A stretch of DNA of 64,000 nucleotides from Nerophis ophidion (GCF_033978795.1 NC_084616.1:46339515-46403514); one strand, 5' to 3'. Counted from the stretch's first letter, positions 45,601 to 56,234 are shown. Notes: generated by a model not told the origin, from the sequence alone. Numbers and translations are program-made.

Positions 45601-45981
45601 AATGAGTTTCCTCCACCGTGTGGCGGGTCTCTCCCTTAGAGATAGGGTGAGAAGCTCTGCCATCCGGGAGGGACTCAAAGTAAAGCCGCTGCTCCTTCAC
45701 ATCGAGAGGAACCAGATGAGGTGGTTCGGGCATCTGGTCAGGATGCCACCCGAACGCCTCCCTAGGGAGGTGTTTAGGGCACGTCCAACCGGTAGGAGGC
45801 CACGGGGAAGACCCAGGACACGTTGGGAAGACTATGTCTCCCGGCTGGCCTGGGAACGCCTCGGGATCCCCCGGGAAGAGCTAGACGAAGTGGCTGGGGA
45901 GAGGGAAGTCTGGGTTTCCCTGCTTAGGCTGTTGCCCCCGCGACCCGACCTCGGATAAGCGGAAGATGATGGATGGATGGA
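42641..45981 (+). mobile_element. Full-length Rex3-like RTE LINE
   Basis: The 3,341-bp element has a 177-bp leader, one long protein frame, and a very short 3' UTR leading to (ATGG)n. TCAATGCATG flanks it on both sides (42631-42640 and 45982-45991), a perfect 10-bp duplication. RTE clade elements of the Rex3 type are known for short GATG-type tails. Three fragments of the same family lie at 1.5, 6.4-8.2 and 17.5 kb. Intact ends and frame make it the youngest-looking element here. Confidence 0.93.
42818..45958 (+). CDS. Rex3-like RTE endonuclease/reverse transcriptase, 1,046 aa
   Basis: The protein would nick target DNA and copy its own RNA there. Residues 1-75 are a basic, low-complexity lead. 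An APE-type endonuclease follows from about residue 83 (LGTWNVTSLGG), with VCAYAPNSS, GDFKAHVG (residues 219-226) and STDHHLVVS. The usual GDFN has Lys at 221, where the family normally has the catalytic-site Asn, so nicking may be lost. The reverse transcriptase spans about 545-880, with SNYRGITLLS, GFRPGRGT, FVDLEKAFDRVP, GLRQGCPLSP and FADD (785-788). The C-terminus has RRPRGRPRTRWEDYVSRL and ends RPDLG. An earlier ATG is not in frame; starting lower would still keep both domains. Confidence 0.93.
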   Translation: MDPDFPRPDAGHRGPPLEPGPEVGHDGERLGPWGTARRGNVGHPSNGLTTHSRGHRGRVQCELGDSRRQGTWRSDPRLQKLALGTWNVTSLGGKEPELVREVEKFRLDIVGLTSTHSKGSGTTSLERDWTLFHSGVAGSERRRAGVAILVSPRLKACTLEFNPVEERVASLRLRVGGRVLTLVCAYAPNSSSEYPPFLGTLEGVLESAPPGDSLVLLGDFKAHVGNDSETWRVVIGKNGRPDLNPSGVLLLDFCARHSLSITNTMFKHKGVHMCTWHQDTLGRSSMIDFVVVSSDLRPHVLDTRVKRGAELSTDHHLVVSWLRWWGRMPDRPGRPKRIVRVCWERLAESPVRQSFNSHLRKNFEHVTREVLDIESEWTMFRTSIVEAVDRSCGRKVVGACRGGNPKTPWWTPAVRDAVKLKKESYRVLLAHRTPEAVDRYRRAKRCAASAVVEAKTRTWEEFEEAMENDFRTASKRFWSTIRCLRKGKQCTINTVYGADGVLLTSTADVVDRWKEYFEDLLNPTNMSSYEEAVPGESVVDSPISGAEVAEVVKKLLGGKAPGVDEIRPEFLKALDAVGLSWLTRLCSIAWTSGAVPLDWQTGVVVPLFKKGDRRVCSNYRGITLLSLPGKVYSGVLERRLRRIVEPRIQEEQCGFRPGRGTVDQLYTLGRVLEGAWEFAQPVYMCFVDLEKAFDRVPREVLWGVLREYGVSDCLIVAVRSLYDQCQSLVRIAGSKSNTFPVRVGLRQGCPLSPILFITFMDRISRRSQGVEGFRFGNRRIRSLLFADDVVLMASSDRDLQLSLDRFTAECEATGMRISTSKSESMVLARKRVECHLRIREETLPQVEEFKYLGVLFTSGGRVDREIDRRIGAASSVMRTLHRSVVVKKELSRKAKLSIYRSIYVPILTYGRELWVMIERIRSRVQAAEMSFLHRVAGLSLRDRVRSSAIREGLKVKPLLLHIERNQMRWFGHLVRMPPERLPREVFRARPTGRRPRGRPRTRWEDYVSRLAWERLGIPREELDEVAGEREVWVSLLRLLPPRPDLG

Positions 45982-46213
45982 TCAATGCATGTTTCAGCAC
46001 AAGACACCACCTGCTGGTCAAATGTATAATTACAAACAGTTGTGTGTTAACCACATAATGTGTGATGCATTGAAATGGTGCGTCTTTTATGGCTCTTTGA
46101 AATGACAATGAATTACAATAAATGTTTGTCCCTTCCGAGGTCGCGGAGGGTGCTGGAGAAAATATGAAAGGAATGTGATTTTTCTGTAATGGTATAATAT
46201 ATATCTGTAAGTA

Positions 46214-46290
46214 TCACCCTGGACAAGTCGCCACCTCATCGCAGGGCCAATACAGATAGACAGACAACATTCACACACATTCACACATTG
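46214..46290 (-). mobile_element. SINE internal fragment
   Basis: ACCCTGGACAAGTCGCCACC through ACAGATAGACAGACAACATT is the central part of the common SINE in reverse. Confidence 0.7.
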
Positions 46291-46373
46291 GGTACAAAGT
46301 AAATCAAATATGTTTGTGTTGTATATGTACATATATTGTGTGTTTGTATTTTGCCAACATGGTATGATAAGGC

Positions 46374-46728
46374 GGCAGTACGGTGGAGGAGGGATTAGTG
46401 AGTCTGCCTCAATACGAAGGTCCTGGGTTCGATCCTGCGCTCAGGATCTTTCTGTGTGGAGTTTGCATGTTCTGCCTGTGACTGCGTGGGTTCCCTCCGG
46501 GTACTCAGGCTTCCTCCCACCACCAAAGACATGCACCTGGGGATAGGTTGATTGGCAACACTAAATTGGCCCTAGTGTGAATGTTGTCTGTCTGTCTATC
46601 TGTGTTGGCCCTATGATGGGGTAGCGACTTGTCCAGGGTCTACCCCGCCTTCCGCCCGAATGCAGCTGAGATAGACTTTAGCACCCCTGCGACACCGAAC
46701 GTGACAAGCGGTAGAAAATGGATGGATG
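46374..46728 (+). mobile_element. tRNA-type SINE with (ATGG)n tail, diverged
   Basis: It has head, B box (GGTTCGATCCTG near 46427) and tail, with several substitutions and a short deletion in the TGTGAATGTGAGTG region. The flanks GGTATGATAAGGC (46361-46373 and 46729-46741) are a perfect 13-bp duplication. Confidence 0.9.
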
Positions 46729-46741
46729 GGTATGATAAGGC

Positions 46742-48670
46742 AGGTTATTTTATGTTTTTCTGTCATCTTTCAGGAAATGGCATGAAGATGACTACATAAT
46801 GTAACTTGCACAATGTTGTACAGAACACAGGAGATTTAGTTTGTTTTATTTTTTTTTACAAAACTTTTTCATCATTCAGCAATTGATGTTTGGTAGCTGG
46901 TTAAAAAGAATAAATACAGAATGCTTTACTTTACAAATGTAGAGTGATAAACACATTTGAGAACTAACGTTGCCTAGAATCGAACCCATGTCTTGTGGAA
47001 TAAAAGGTGGATTCGGGAACTACTTTACTACCAAAGTTTTGAAGATGTCACAGATTCAAAGTATTGATTAAATATTTATATTTATGGATTTCAGGTCTGT
47101 CGTTTAAATTCAGTTTGTCATTCTTTGATTCTAGCGGCATTTTAAAAACTATTTCCATCCTTTATCCATATTCCGAACTGACCTCAAGTCTCAAAATCTC
47201 ACAGTTTCAATGGAGCTTGGATAGTTTATGAGTTGTCGAATTGTCTGGCAAATCTGAACTGCGAGCAGCGAGGCTGAACCGCGGCCCGAAGCGGTCACGT
47301 GGAACAACTGGCAACGAGGCTTCACAAGTCATCATTTCCGGCTCCTCTCCTTAATGAAGCAAGCATCGACACGCGCTTTGCTGAAACGCCCAGTCCGTTA
47401 TGCTACACACGCCTCGGCACATTTGGTGCCATCACTAGTATCAGGTGTGTGCTAAGGTGTCTCCGCCCAGTAGCCCGGAAACCAGGCACTGCAACACAAA
47501 GCTTGCATTTTGAAATTATGTTTGTTATTTTCCTGTGCTTGGTGTTACTTACTGTATGTTCCAGCGCTCTTATTTTTGGGTTTTCACTTCCTGTGTGCAT
47601 CCATTTCCTCTGGCCCTAAGCGCTGTCTTCTTCACCTGTACCTGATTGGAAATCAGGCCGCTTCTTATGCATGCCCTTTTCCTTTAGACATAATTGTACT
47701 TACCTCACACAGGTGTTGCTCTTTTTCTGCACTTCCTAGCTGCACAAGTTCTCATTTTCACTTAATAAATTATCATTGTATCTGCATGCCATCTCTTGTC
47801 TCTGCATCCTGGGGTCATGCCAACAAAGCCAAATGAGTTCCTGACACAAGCTCAGTCATTTCACAATTTATAGGGGATGTTTGTAACCTTCACGTGGATG
47901 CCTAAAGGAGTCTTGCTTTCCGATGTGTGTTAAGCTTCCTACGGCTTTTTGGATGGAATGACGTAAACTCTGCCCATACATAACGTGCATACGCGTTAAC
48001 TTTGTGTGTTGTTAGCTATTGATAGCGATTTGATGTATATTTTATTTTTTAATTACAAAAAAATACTAAGGGGGCTTCTGTTGCCACCAGACTTCTTTGT
48101 TTTGCAGTGCCTTTCATTGGCCATGGGGGGCAACACCACTGATGCACACCTGCACGCAGGTATCCCCTTAGGTCCTTGCTGCCAGGCAAAATCTCGCCAG
48201 ATTGTTGCTTTCACCAGTCGCCTGCAGTAAATATTTCTCATATTAATTTTCTCATGCACAGCTAGCTTTTAGCCTTGTCGTCTTTACTGTACTGTGTTCC
48301 TCTCCCTGTTTTGTGGCTTGGCTCCATTTTGTGTTGCACCTTATTATTTCCCCACTCCTTTAAAAAATGCTTTTTGTTATAAATTTTGTTTAAAAAATTT
48401 CAACAGGCAGTCTCCGCTTTGTGGCCCCACTCCTGATTGTGACAGGTACAGGTAAATATTCAACACAAGGTCAAATGACTGTTCTGGATCAATAGTTTTC
48501 CAAGTGTGAAGCAGGCCTCCACTGGAAGCTGCAGCAGCTTGAAAAAATAAGAAACAATGTTTTCCCCCCCAAAACTGCTGAACTAAACTTGTTGATGTTT
48601 ATAAGGCAACAGAAAATAGATGTTTCCAAGCTATTTTTTTAGGAAGTAGGGAAGGTCCAAGTAATATTCT
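46742..48670. other. No gene recognised; possible LTR-like pieces
   Basis: 47.50-47.85 and 48.24-48.45 kb have T-rich, CTG-rich blocks ending CCTGACA and GATTGTGACA, like the 3' ends of LTR-type repeats, but no 5' partners or duplications. Frames of 60-108 codons here are not recognisable. Confidence 0.35.
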
Positions 48671-48876
48671 TGTACAAACCCCGTTTCTATATGAGTTGGG
48701 AAATTGTGTTAGATATAAATATAAACAGAATACAATGATTTGCAAATCATTTTCAACCTATATTCAGTTGAATGCACTACAAAGACAAGACATTAACTTA
48801 ATTTCTTTTGCAAATAATAATTAACATAGAAATTAATGGCTGCAACATGTGCCAAAGTAGTTGGGAAAGGGCATGT

Positions 48877-50095
48877 TCACCACTGTGTTACATCACCTTT
48901 TCTTTTAACAACACTCAATAAACGTTTGGGAACTGAGGAAACTAATTGTTGAAGCTTTGAAAGTGGAATTATTTCCCATTCTTGTTTTATGTAGAGCTTT
49001 AGTGGTTCAACAGTCCGGGGACTCCGCTGTCGTATTTGATGCTTCATAATGCGCCACACATTTTCAATGGGAGACAGGTCTGGACTGCAGACGGGCCAGG
49101 AAAGCACCCGCACTTTTTACTACGAAAACACGCGGCTTGGCATTGTCTTGCTAAAATAAGCAGGGGCGTCCATGATAACGTTGCTTGGATGACAACATTT
49201 GTTGCTCCAGAACCTGTATGGACCATTCAGCATTAATGGTGCCTTCACAGATGTGTAAGTTACCAATGCCTTAGGCACTAATACACCCCCATACCATCAC
49301 AGATGCTGGCTTTTGAACTTTGCGCCTATAACAATCCGGATGGTTATTTTCCTCTTTGTTCCGGAGGACACCACGTCCACAGTTTCCAAATATAATTTGA
49401 AATGTGGACTCGTCAGACCACAGAACACTTTCCCACTTTGCATCAGTCCATCTTGGATGAGCTCAGGCCCAGCGAAGCCGGCGGCGTTACTTGGTGTTGT
49501 TGATAAATGGGTTTTGCTTTGCATAGTAGAGTTTTAACTTGCACTTACAGATGTAGCAACCAACTGTAGTTACTGACAGTGGTTTTATGAAGTGTTCCTG
49601 AGCCCACGTGGTGATATCCTTTACACACTGATGTCGCTTTTTGATGCAGTACCGCCTGAGGGGTCCGAGGCATTCAATGTTACATGCAGTGATTTCTCCA
49701 GATTCTCTGAACCTTTTGATGATATTTCAGACCTTAGATGGTGAAATCCTTAAATTCCTTGAAATAGCTGATTGAGGAATGTTGTTCTTAAACTGTTCGA
49801 CAATTTGCTCACGCATTTGTTCACAAAGTGGTGACCCTCGCCCCATCCTTGTTTGTGAATGACTGAGCATTTCATGGAAGCTGCTTTTATACCCAATCAT
49901 AGCAGCCATCTGTTCCCAATTAGCCTGTCCACCTGTGGGATTTTCCAAATAAGTGTTTGTTGAGCACTCCTCAATTTTCTCAGTCTTATTTGCCATTTGT
50001 GCCAGCTTTTTTGAAACATGTTGCAGGCATAAAATTCCAAATTCTGGTTGGAACGTTAAGTATCTTGTCTCTGCAGTCCATTCAATTAAATACAC
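48877..50095 (-). pseudogene. Tc1 transposase relic (copy B)
   Basis: Read on the minus strand from about 50095: MANKTEKIEECS, MGRGSPLCEQMREQIVEQF and QSAISRNLRIS form the helix-turn-helix. A broken middle follows (49.2-49.7 kb). The C-terminal 78 codons (49113-48877) have WPVCSPDLSPIENVWRIMK and the VKRKGDVTQW end. The final catalytic Glu is kept here, unlike in copy A. Shifts in the middle prevent expression. Confidence 0.87.
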
Positions 50096-50129
50096 AGTAA
50101 GCTGAAAAGGATATACAAATCTTTTGGGG

Positions 50130-50335
50130 GTCTTTATTTTTTTATTTTTTTTATTTAATTTTTTGCCATGACAAAGGGAGGTTTTTTGGGTTGGTGCACT
50201 AATTGTAAGTGTATCTTGTGTTTTTTATGTTGATTTATTAATAAAAAATAATTAAATAATAAAAAAAAAATTATTCTGCAGCCCGGTACCAATCGAGCCG
50301 CGGCCTGGTACCGGTGGTTGGGGTCCACTGCCGGA
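50130..50335. mobile_element. hAT fragment (GGTCCCCAACC family)
   Basis: TTGGTGCACTAATTGTAAGT, CAGCCCGGTACCAATCG and CGGTGGTTGGGGTCCACTG match the right two thirds of the element at 7007-7311. The left end is absent. Confidence 0.75.
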
Positions 50336-50799
50336 GATGGTAAAATCCCTTAATTCCTTGAAATAACTCGTTGAGAAATGTTGTTCTAAAACTGTTCGAC
50401 GATTTGCTTACAAAGTGGTGACCCTCACCCCATCCTTGTTTGTGAATTACTTAGCATTTCACGGAAGCTGCTTTTATAACCAATCATGGCACCCACCTTT
50501 TCCCAATTAGCCTGCACACCTGTGAGATGTTCCAAATAAGTGTTTGATGAGCATTCCTCAACTTTATCAGTATGTATTGCCACCTTTCCCAGCTTCTTTG
50601 TCACGTGTTGCTGGCATCAAATTGTAAAGTTAATGATTATATGAAAAAAAAAAAAGTTTATGAGTTTGGACATCAAATATGTTGTCTTTGTAGCATATTC
50701 AACTGAATATGGGTTGAAAATGATTTGCAAATCACTGTTTTCCGTTTATATTTACATCCAACACAAATTCCCAACTCATATGGAAACGTGGTTTGTACA

Positions 50800-51483
50800 A
50801 TCTAAAAATGTGTGCCACACTCTGAAATCTGTCCTAAATTGAAGTTTTATCGAATTCGTCCATTACAATGGAAAAATTGCTTTCAATGTCAGTGTTGTGT
50901 TGGTCAGAATGATGCTGCTGTGTTATAGCATAAATGTACTTTATCTCAACTTCTCATGGAGCTGACAGATGTTTTTGGACCTAACGATGTAACAATATTC
51001 AATAATAAAGAAAATGTCATATCAGTTATGGTGACCAAAATTATCATGGTTATCATTATTAAATGTGCTCAAAAACTACTTACTGTACACTATATACACG
51101 CTGAAATCTTTTTACCAAGTTATCAAAAAAACAAAAACAAACCTCAGAATAAATTGAGCACTCTGTTTGAAAACCCCACTATTTTGCGTGTTTTTTGTTT
51201 CTTATGCTTCCCTGATAGTGTTTTAGTCTTAACATTTTATCTTGTTTTAAAAGGATAAGCTTTTATTGTTTTAAATGAGGGCTGCTTTTAATCAGCTTAA
51301 TCACACTCTAAACCTGTGATTAATCATGATTAATCACCGTTTATTATTTGTTTGCATAAATAACACTTGCGGAAGAAAACACCCCGATATTTGGGTACAA
51401 ATGCAATTTAGCTGTCAGAATGTCATATAGGAATGTTGTATTAAATGATTTACTGGACTGAACTCATTGATTTGCTTAAAACC
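50800..51483. other. No gene or repeat recognised
   Basis: AT-rich DNA. A 100-codon frame at 50956-51258 has no domain and biased composition. Confidence 0.4.
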
Positions 51484-51716
51484 TTTAGTTGACTCATCCT
51501 CTTGTTCACCCCCTGGAAGGTGAGGGGAGCAGCGAGCTGCAGCGGTGGCCGCGCTTGGGAATCATTTTTGGTGATTTAACCCCCATTTCCAACCCTTGCT
51601 GCTGAGTGGCAAGCAGGGAGGTAATGGGTCCCATTTTTTTATAGTCTTTGGTGTGACTCGGCCGGGGTTTGAACTCACGATCTACCGGTCTCAGGGCGGA
51701 CACTCCTTTAAAGGCC
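51484..51716 (-). mobile_element. tRNA-type SINE, fourth family, partial
   Basis: On the minus strand the order is GAGTTCAAACCCCGGCCG (B box), ACCAAAGACTATAAAAAAAT, CTTGCCACTCAGCAGC, and GTGAACAAGAGGATGAGTC. This is a widespread teleost SINE layout. Its tRNA head is cut exactly where a TTAA element begins (51718). Confidence 0.75.
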
Positions 51717-51721
51717 TACTG

Positions 51722-52821
51722 AAATTAGATTTTCCTCATTTAAATGGGGATAGCAGGTCCATTCTATGTGTCATACTAGATCATTTCGCGATATTGCCAT
51801 ATTTTTGCTGAAAGTAATGATAAAGTTCGCAACTTTGGGTCGCTAATAAAAAAGCCTTGCCTGTACGGGAAGTACAGGCAAGGAGCAACATATGTTGTCG
51901 TGACATCACTGGTTGTAGGACTCCTCACATCCTCACATTGTTTATACTCATAGCCACCAGCAGCAAGAGCGATTCGGACCGAGAAAGCGACGATTTACCC
52001 ATAAATTTGAGCAAGGGTGAAAGATTCGTGGATGAGGAAAAGTAGAGTGAAGCACTAGAAATAAAATGTTTTTTTAAAGGCGACGGCAGTGGGAGCGATT
52101 CAGATGTTAGACACATTTACTAGAATAATTATGGAAAATCCCTTATCTGCTTATTGTGTTACTAGTGTTTTAGTGAGATTATAAAGTCATACCTGAAAGT
52201 CGGAGGGGTGTGGTGACCGCCAGTGTCTCTGATGGAAGCCATGGAGGAGCCAAGAAAGTCGCAGCTGCCTCTTTGACAGCTGCTGGAGGACGCAAGCTCC
52301 GCTCATGTTTCCGGTAAGAGCCGACTTATTACCACAATTTTCTTACCAAAACCTGCCGGTAGAAATGTGGTGGAGAAACATGTTCGCTTGACCGCTCTGT
52401 TGCAAATCAAATCTTCACAACAAACAAAGAATCACCGGCTGTGTTTTAGTTGCTAAAGGCAGCTGCCATCCACTGCTTTCCACCAACAACATTCTTCTTT
52501 ATAGTCTCCATTATTAATTGAACAAATTGCAAAAGATTCAGCAACACAGATGTCCAAAATACTACGATTAAAGCAGACGACTTTTAGCTGTGAGTGGTGC
52601 TGGGATAAAATGTCTGCTCCAACCAATAACGTCACAAGCACGCGTCAACATACGTGTCATCATTCTGCGTCATTTTCAACAGGACACTTTGCGGGAAATT
52701 TAAAATTGCAATTTAGTAAACTAAAAAGGCAGTATTGGCATGTGTTGCAATGTTAAGATTTCATCATTGATATATAAACTATCAGACTGCGTGGTCGCTA
52801 GTAGTGGGTTTCAGTAGGCCT
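51722..52821 (+). mobile_element. TTAA element, AGGCCTACTGAAA family, copy 3
   Basis: Perfect ends AGGCCTACTGAAA on both sides, with TTAA at 51718-51721 and 52822-52825. An inward frame near 51945-52045 reads SDSDRESDDLPINLSKGERF, parallel to copy 2. No transposase core. Confidence 0.8.
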
Positions 52822-52825
52822 TTAA

Positions 52826-54040
52826 GGTTAGATTGGGGCATGTCGTTTCTTAATGGGGAAAGACGTTAACCTCTCTTGTTTTCATGCTACCTTTTATGCC
52901 AGTGAGCTGACATTAGTCAGTCTGTGAGATTATCAATCTGGATCATTTTAATTTAAAACATTGATACTAACCGTTGGGAGTTTTACTGTGTTTATCATTG
53001 CTACCGTTTTTGTAACGTATTTGGACTACAAACTAGTTAGGACTGAATTATTAAACGGCGCTTCTACTCGTTGCCCACAAGTAGTGCACTCTATTTTGCT
53101 GTGAGATGCACGGGACAGACTGAATGTTTTTTTATTAGTAGATTTAAAGGCCACTTAAAAGATAACTCTTTTGTTGCTTTCCTGTGTTATTTCCAGGCAA
53201 CAGACGTCCGTTCTAGGAATAAATATTTAATAACACAGTACTAGTGACTTTATGGACTCTCTTCAATGGAGTGTTTAAGGTCATACGTCTAAAAGTCCCA
53301 CAGTAACAAGCACTCAAGCCCCGTTGGACCACTGCCAGTAGAATGTCACGGTTCAAAACAAGAATTTATATGCACCCGCCCCCAAAAATGGCTGCCAGCC
53401 CGAGTACTTCCCCCATGTATTACCCTCAGGATAATTCTGTCGCCGGTATTCTAAGAATCTGCCTCAGGAAAAGATAATCCAGGGGCAGCTGCATGCTCTC
53501 TAATTTTAAGAGGCAAGCTGAGTAAAAAAAAAAAAAAAGAGAAGGAAATAATATTAAATAAAACGCAATGGCTTTTCGGACACGCTTTTCTGCAGGGTCG
53601 TGGGGAGGTCAGGACCTGCTCCCACTGCAGAGAGTGAACCCAGCGTCAACTCGTGATTCACTCTGACAATTCCATCCCCTGTTGCCATGGTAACAGCACT
53701 TGCAGGTGCATGAAAAAAAAAAGCGCACCCACAATGAGGTCGTCGGAAAAAGAACGCAGGGAAGAAATATTTCATTGTTGATGCAGCGTTTAGTGACCTC
53801 GTGTCCATGCGGACCACAGCAAGCATGTGATGAGGTGATGATGTTGCAGCTTACATCAGCCATTCTGTTGCGCAAGATTCATGTTGATGTTCTGCAAGGT
53901 TTTGGCAACCTTTCATCCCTTGCCTACGTCGATAAAGCATGCTCTGCTATTTGCTAATGAGTCCACCCAGAGGCTGCTTTAAATGAGATGACCGTGAAGT
54001 TTGTAAGCTTGGAGAAAGAAAAAAAGACTGTCATGGGGTT
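52826..54040. other. No gene or repeat recognised
   Basis: No transposon ends. 53.55-53.96 kb is somewhat GC-richer, with overlapping 85-90-codon frames on both strands, none recognisable. It is one of the few candidate unique stretches. Confidence 0.4.
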
Positions 54041-54120
54041 GATATAGTGCAGGGACTCTCAAACTGTGGTACGTGTACCACTAGTGGTACGCCAAAAAAA
54101 ACAAAAACAAAAAAAATATA

Positions 54121-55329
54121 CCTTATTTTTCGGATTATAAGTCGATCCGGAGTATGAATTGCACCGGCCAAAAATGCATAATCAAGAAGGAAAAAAACAT
54201 TTTTACATCGCACTGGAGTATAAGTCGCATTTTGGGGGGAAATTTATTTGATAAAATCCAACACCAAGAATAGACATTTGAAAGGCAATTTAAAATAAAT
54301 GAAGAATAGTGAACAACAGGCTGAATAAGTGTACGTTATGACGCATAAATAACCAACTGAGAAGGTGCCTGGTATGTTAACGTAACATATTATGGTAAGA
54401 GTCATTCAAATAACTATAACATATAGAACATGCTATATGTTTACCAAACAATCTGTCACTCCTAATTGCTAAATCTTCTTCCTCGATGTCGCTTCCAAAC
54501 AATCTGTCAACTCCAAAGATATGCGCCGCTTCCTCTTGTCGTTTTCTGCTGCATATTTCACTAAGTCCAGTTTGTAATCTGCAGTACATGATTTCTTTTT
54601 CGGTCCAATTTTTGTTCAGCCCTTCTCATCTCAGTTTTTATAAGTTAACGCCAAAGATGAAATGATCCCTTTTAATAGCTACCGCAGTAGCATGTAGCAG
54701 TTAGCATTCCATGACCCACAATGCACTCCTGCCATGAATTGATTAACATGGACCCCGACTCAAACAAGTTGGAAAACTTATTCGAGTGTTACCATTTAGT
54801 GGTCAATTTTACGGAATATGTACTGAACTGTGCAATATACAAATAAAAGTTTCAATCAATCAATATATCAATCAATCAATCAATGACCCTCCCCCGCCGA
54901 ATTCTCAGTGGTTGACGTGTGTGTGACGATTGCTGACATTTTCTTTGTCTCTTCCGCGAATGAGATAAATATTATTATTTGAGATTGTGTAATCTGCAGT
55001 ACATGATTTCCTTTTCGGTGCCATTTTTGTTCAGCCCTTCTTAGTTTTTATAAGTTACCGCCAACGATGAAATCATCCATTTTAATAGCTAAGGCAGTAG
55101 CATATAGCAGTTAGCAGTTAGCATTCCATGACCCACAATGCACTTCTGCCGTGACCCTCCCCCGCCGAATCTTATTGGATGACGTGTGTGTGACGATTGC
55201 TGACATCTTCCGCAAATGAGATAAATAATATTATTTGATATTTTACGGTAAAATGTTAATAATTTCACACATAAGTCGCTCCGGAGTAAACTATGAAAAA
55301 AACTGCGACTTTTAGTCGGAAAAATACGG
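54121..55329. mobile_element. TA-target TIR element (CCGTATTTTTCGGA family)
   Basis: The left end CCTTATTTTTCGGATTATAA and right end, read inward, CCGTATTTTTCCGACTAAAA are bordered by TA on both sides. Subterminal AAGTCGC words occur in both arms. A tandem duplication of about 260 bp (units from about 54575 and 54985) holds a LINE tail in its first unit. No coding region. The TA target suggests Tc1/mariner parentage. Confidence 0.7.
54734..54894 (+). repeat. CR1/L2-type LINE 3' tail, tail-only copy 3
   Basis: It starts ATGAATTGATTAACATGG, has the hairpin AAGTT-GGAA-AACTT and ends in a long ATCAATCAATC tail with a TATATC interruption. The second duplication unit shows the unoccupied site (GCCGTGACCCTCC). 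Confidence 0.85.
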
Positions 55330-55481
55330 TACATATATTATTAAATACACCTGTGTCTTGTCTTCAATGAATAGTTAGGCCTACTACACCTACTGAAATT
55401 TAATTATGGTGGTACTTGAAGAGCCAAGTTTTTCCTAAAATGGTACTTGGTGAAAAGAGGTTAAGAACCACTGATGTCGTG

Positions 55482-56234
55482 CATCAGTTATGTTATTTAC
55501 TAAAGTCAATGCAACGAGTTGTTTTTTTTGTTTGTTTTTTTAACAAGTAGTGGCGAGCAGTCACATTACATAACATGGTCATCTACAGCAGGCATATATA
55601 TTTATTTCTGCATCCTGTCAGACGCACACAATCTTGTACTAGTTAGTAATTCTGCCTAAACAACTATCAATGACCAATGCATTCATTTACAGGGGATCTA
55701 TAATGATTTAAAACAGTGTTTCTTAACTTGAGGGCCGCCAAAATACATCAGTATGAGGAATACTTTGTTTTAATACACTCTTACGCCATTTGTGGCAGTA
55801 AAATAAGTATAATTTGAATACAAATATACTTAAAAATAAATAAGAAATTGTTTGCTGTGTCAAACAAGCAAAATAATTCTGGAGCTCAAGCCATAGAAAA
55901 CGATTATGCGCAAAAATGATGACCAAAGTGGTACAGCTGTAGTTTCATTTGCACTTTAATTTTGACAGTTTTATTTAAGAAAAATGTTTATTGTTGTTTG
56001 GCTTCTTCATATAAGCACAACATACGTTTGTATTTGTAGGTACATTTTAATTTTGTCAGTTATTTATAATCCATTCTTATGCAGTATTATTGGTTAGTAC
56101 TTTTTGTTTCCCTTAACCAGCCTGACCTGAGTCTAAGGTTGATGTGTTAAATAAACAGTATTTTTTGCGATTAACACGTTTTTATATAACTTGGCAAGGT
56201 TATCAAATTTAAGTAAGTAAGATATGGGTTAGAT
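55482..56234. other. No gene or repeat recognised
   Basis: AT-rich. It contains TTTCTTAACTTGAGGGCCG at about 55722, like a decayed hAT end, without a partner. Confidence 0.4.

Larger units (their letters stand above)
48675..50795 (-). mobile_element. Compound Tc1-type element copy B
   Basis: The outer ends are CAAACCCCGTTTCTATATG after TA (48673-48674) and GGAAACGTGGTTTG before TA (50796-50797). The right third is duplicated: AGATGG-GAAATCC to the HTH region occurs at 49.73-50.1 and again from 50.34 kb, separated by a piece of the GGTCCCCAACC hAT. It is thus two Tc1 copies fused, the first lacking its right end, the second lacking its left part. Confidence 0.8.
54050..55473. mobile_element. 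hAT-type element (GGTTCTCAAAC family) with nested TA element
   Basis: The left end is CAGGGACTCTCAAACTGTGG and the right end, read inward, CAGTGGTTCTTAACC. The flanks ATATAGTG and ATGTCGTG differ at two of eight bases. Almost all of its length is the nested element at 54121-55329. Confidence 0.6.

Noticed and set aside
47510..47836. A 108-codon plus-strand frame rich in Leu, Phe, Ser
   Set aside because: T-rich repeat-like DNA with no domain; hydrophobic reading is expected from the composition.
53554..53957. Overlapping frames of 85-90 codons on both strands
   Set aside because: No domain or splice pattern; mutual overlap suggests chance in GC-richer DNA.
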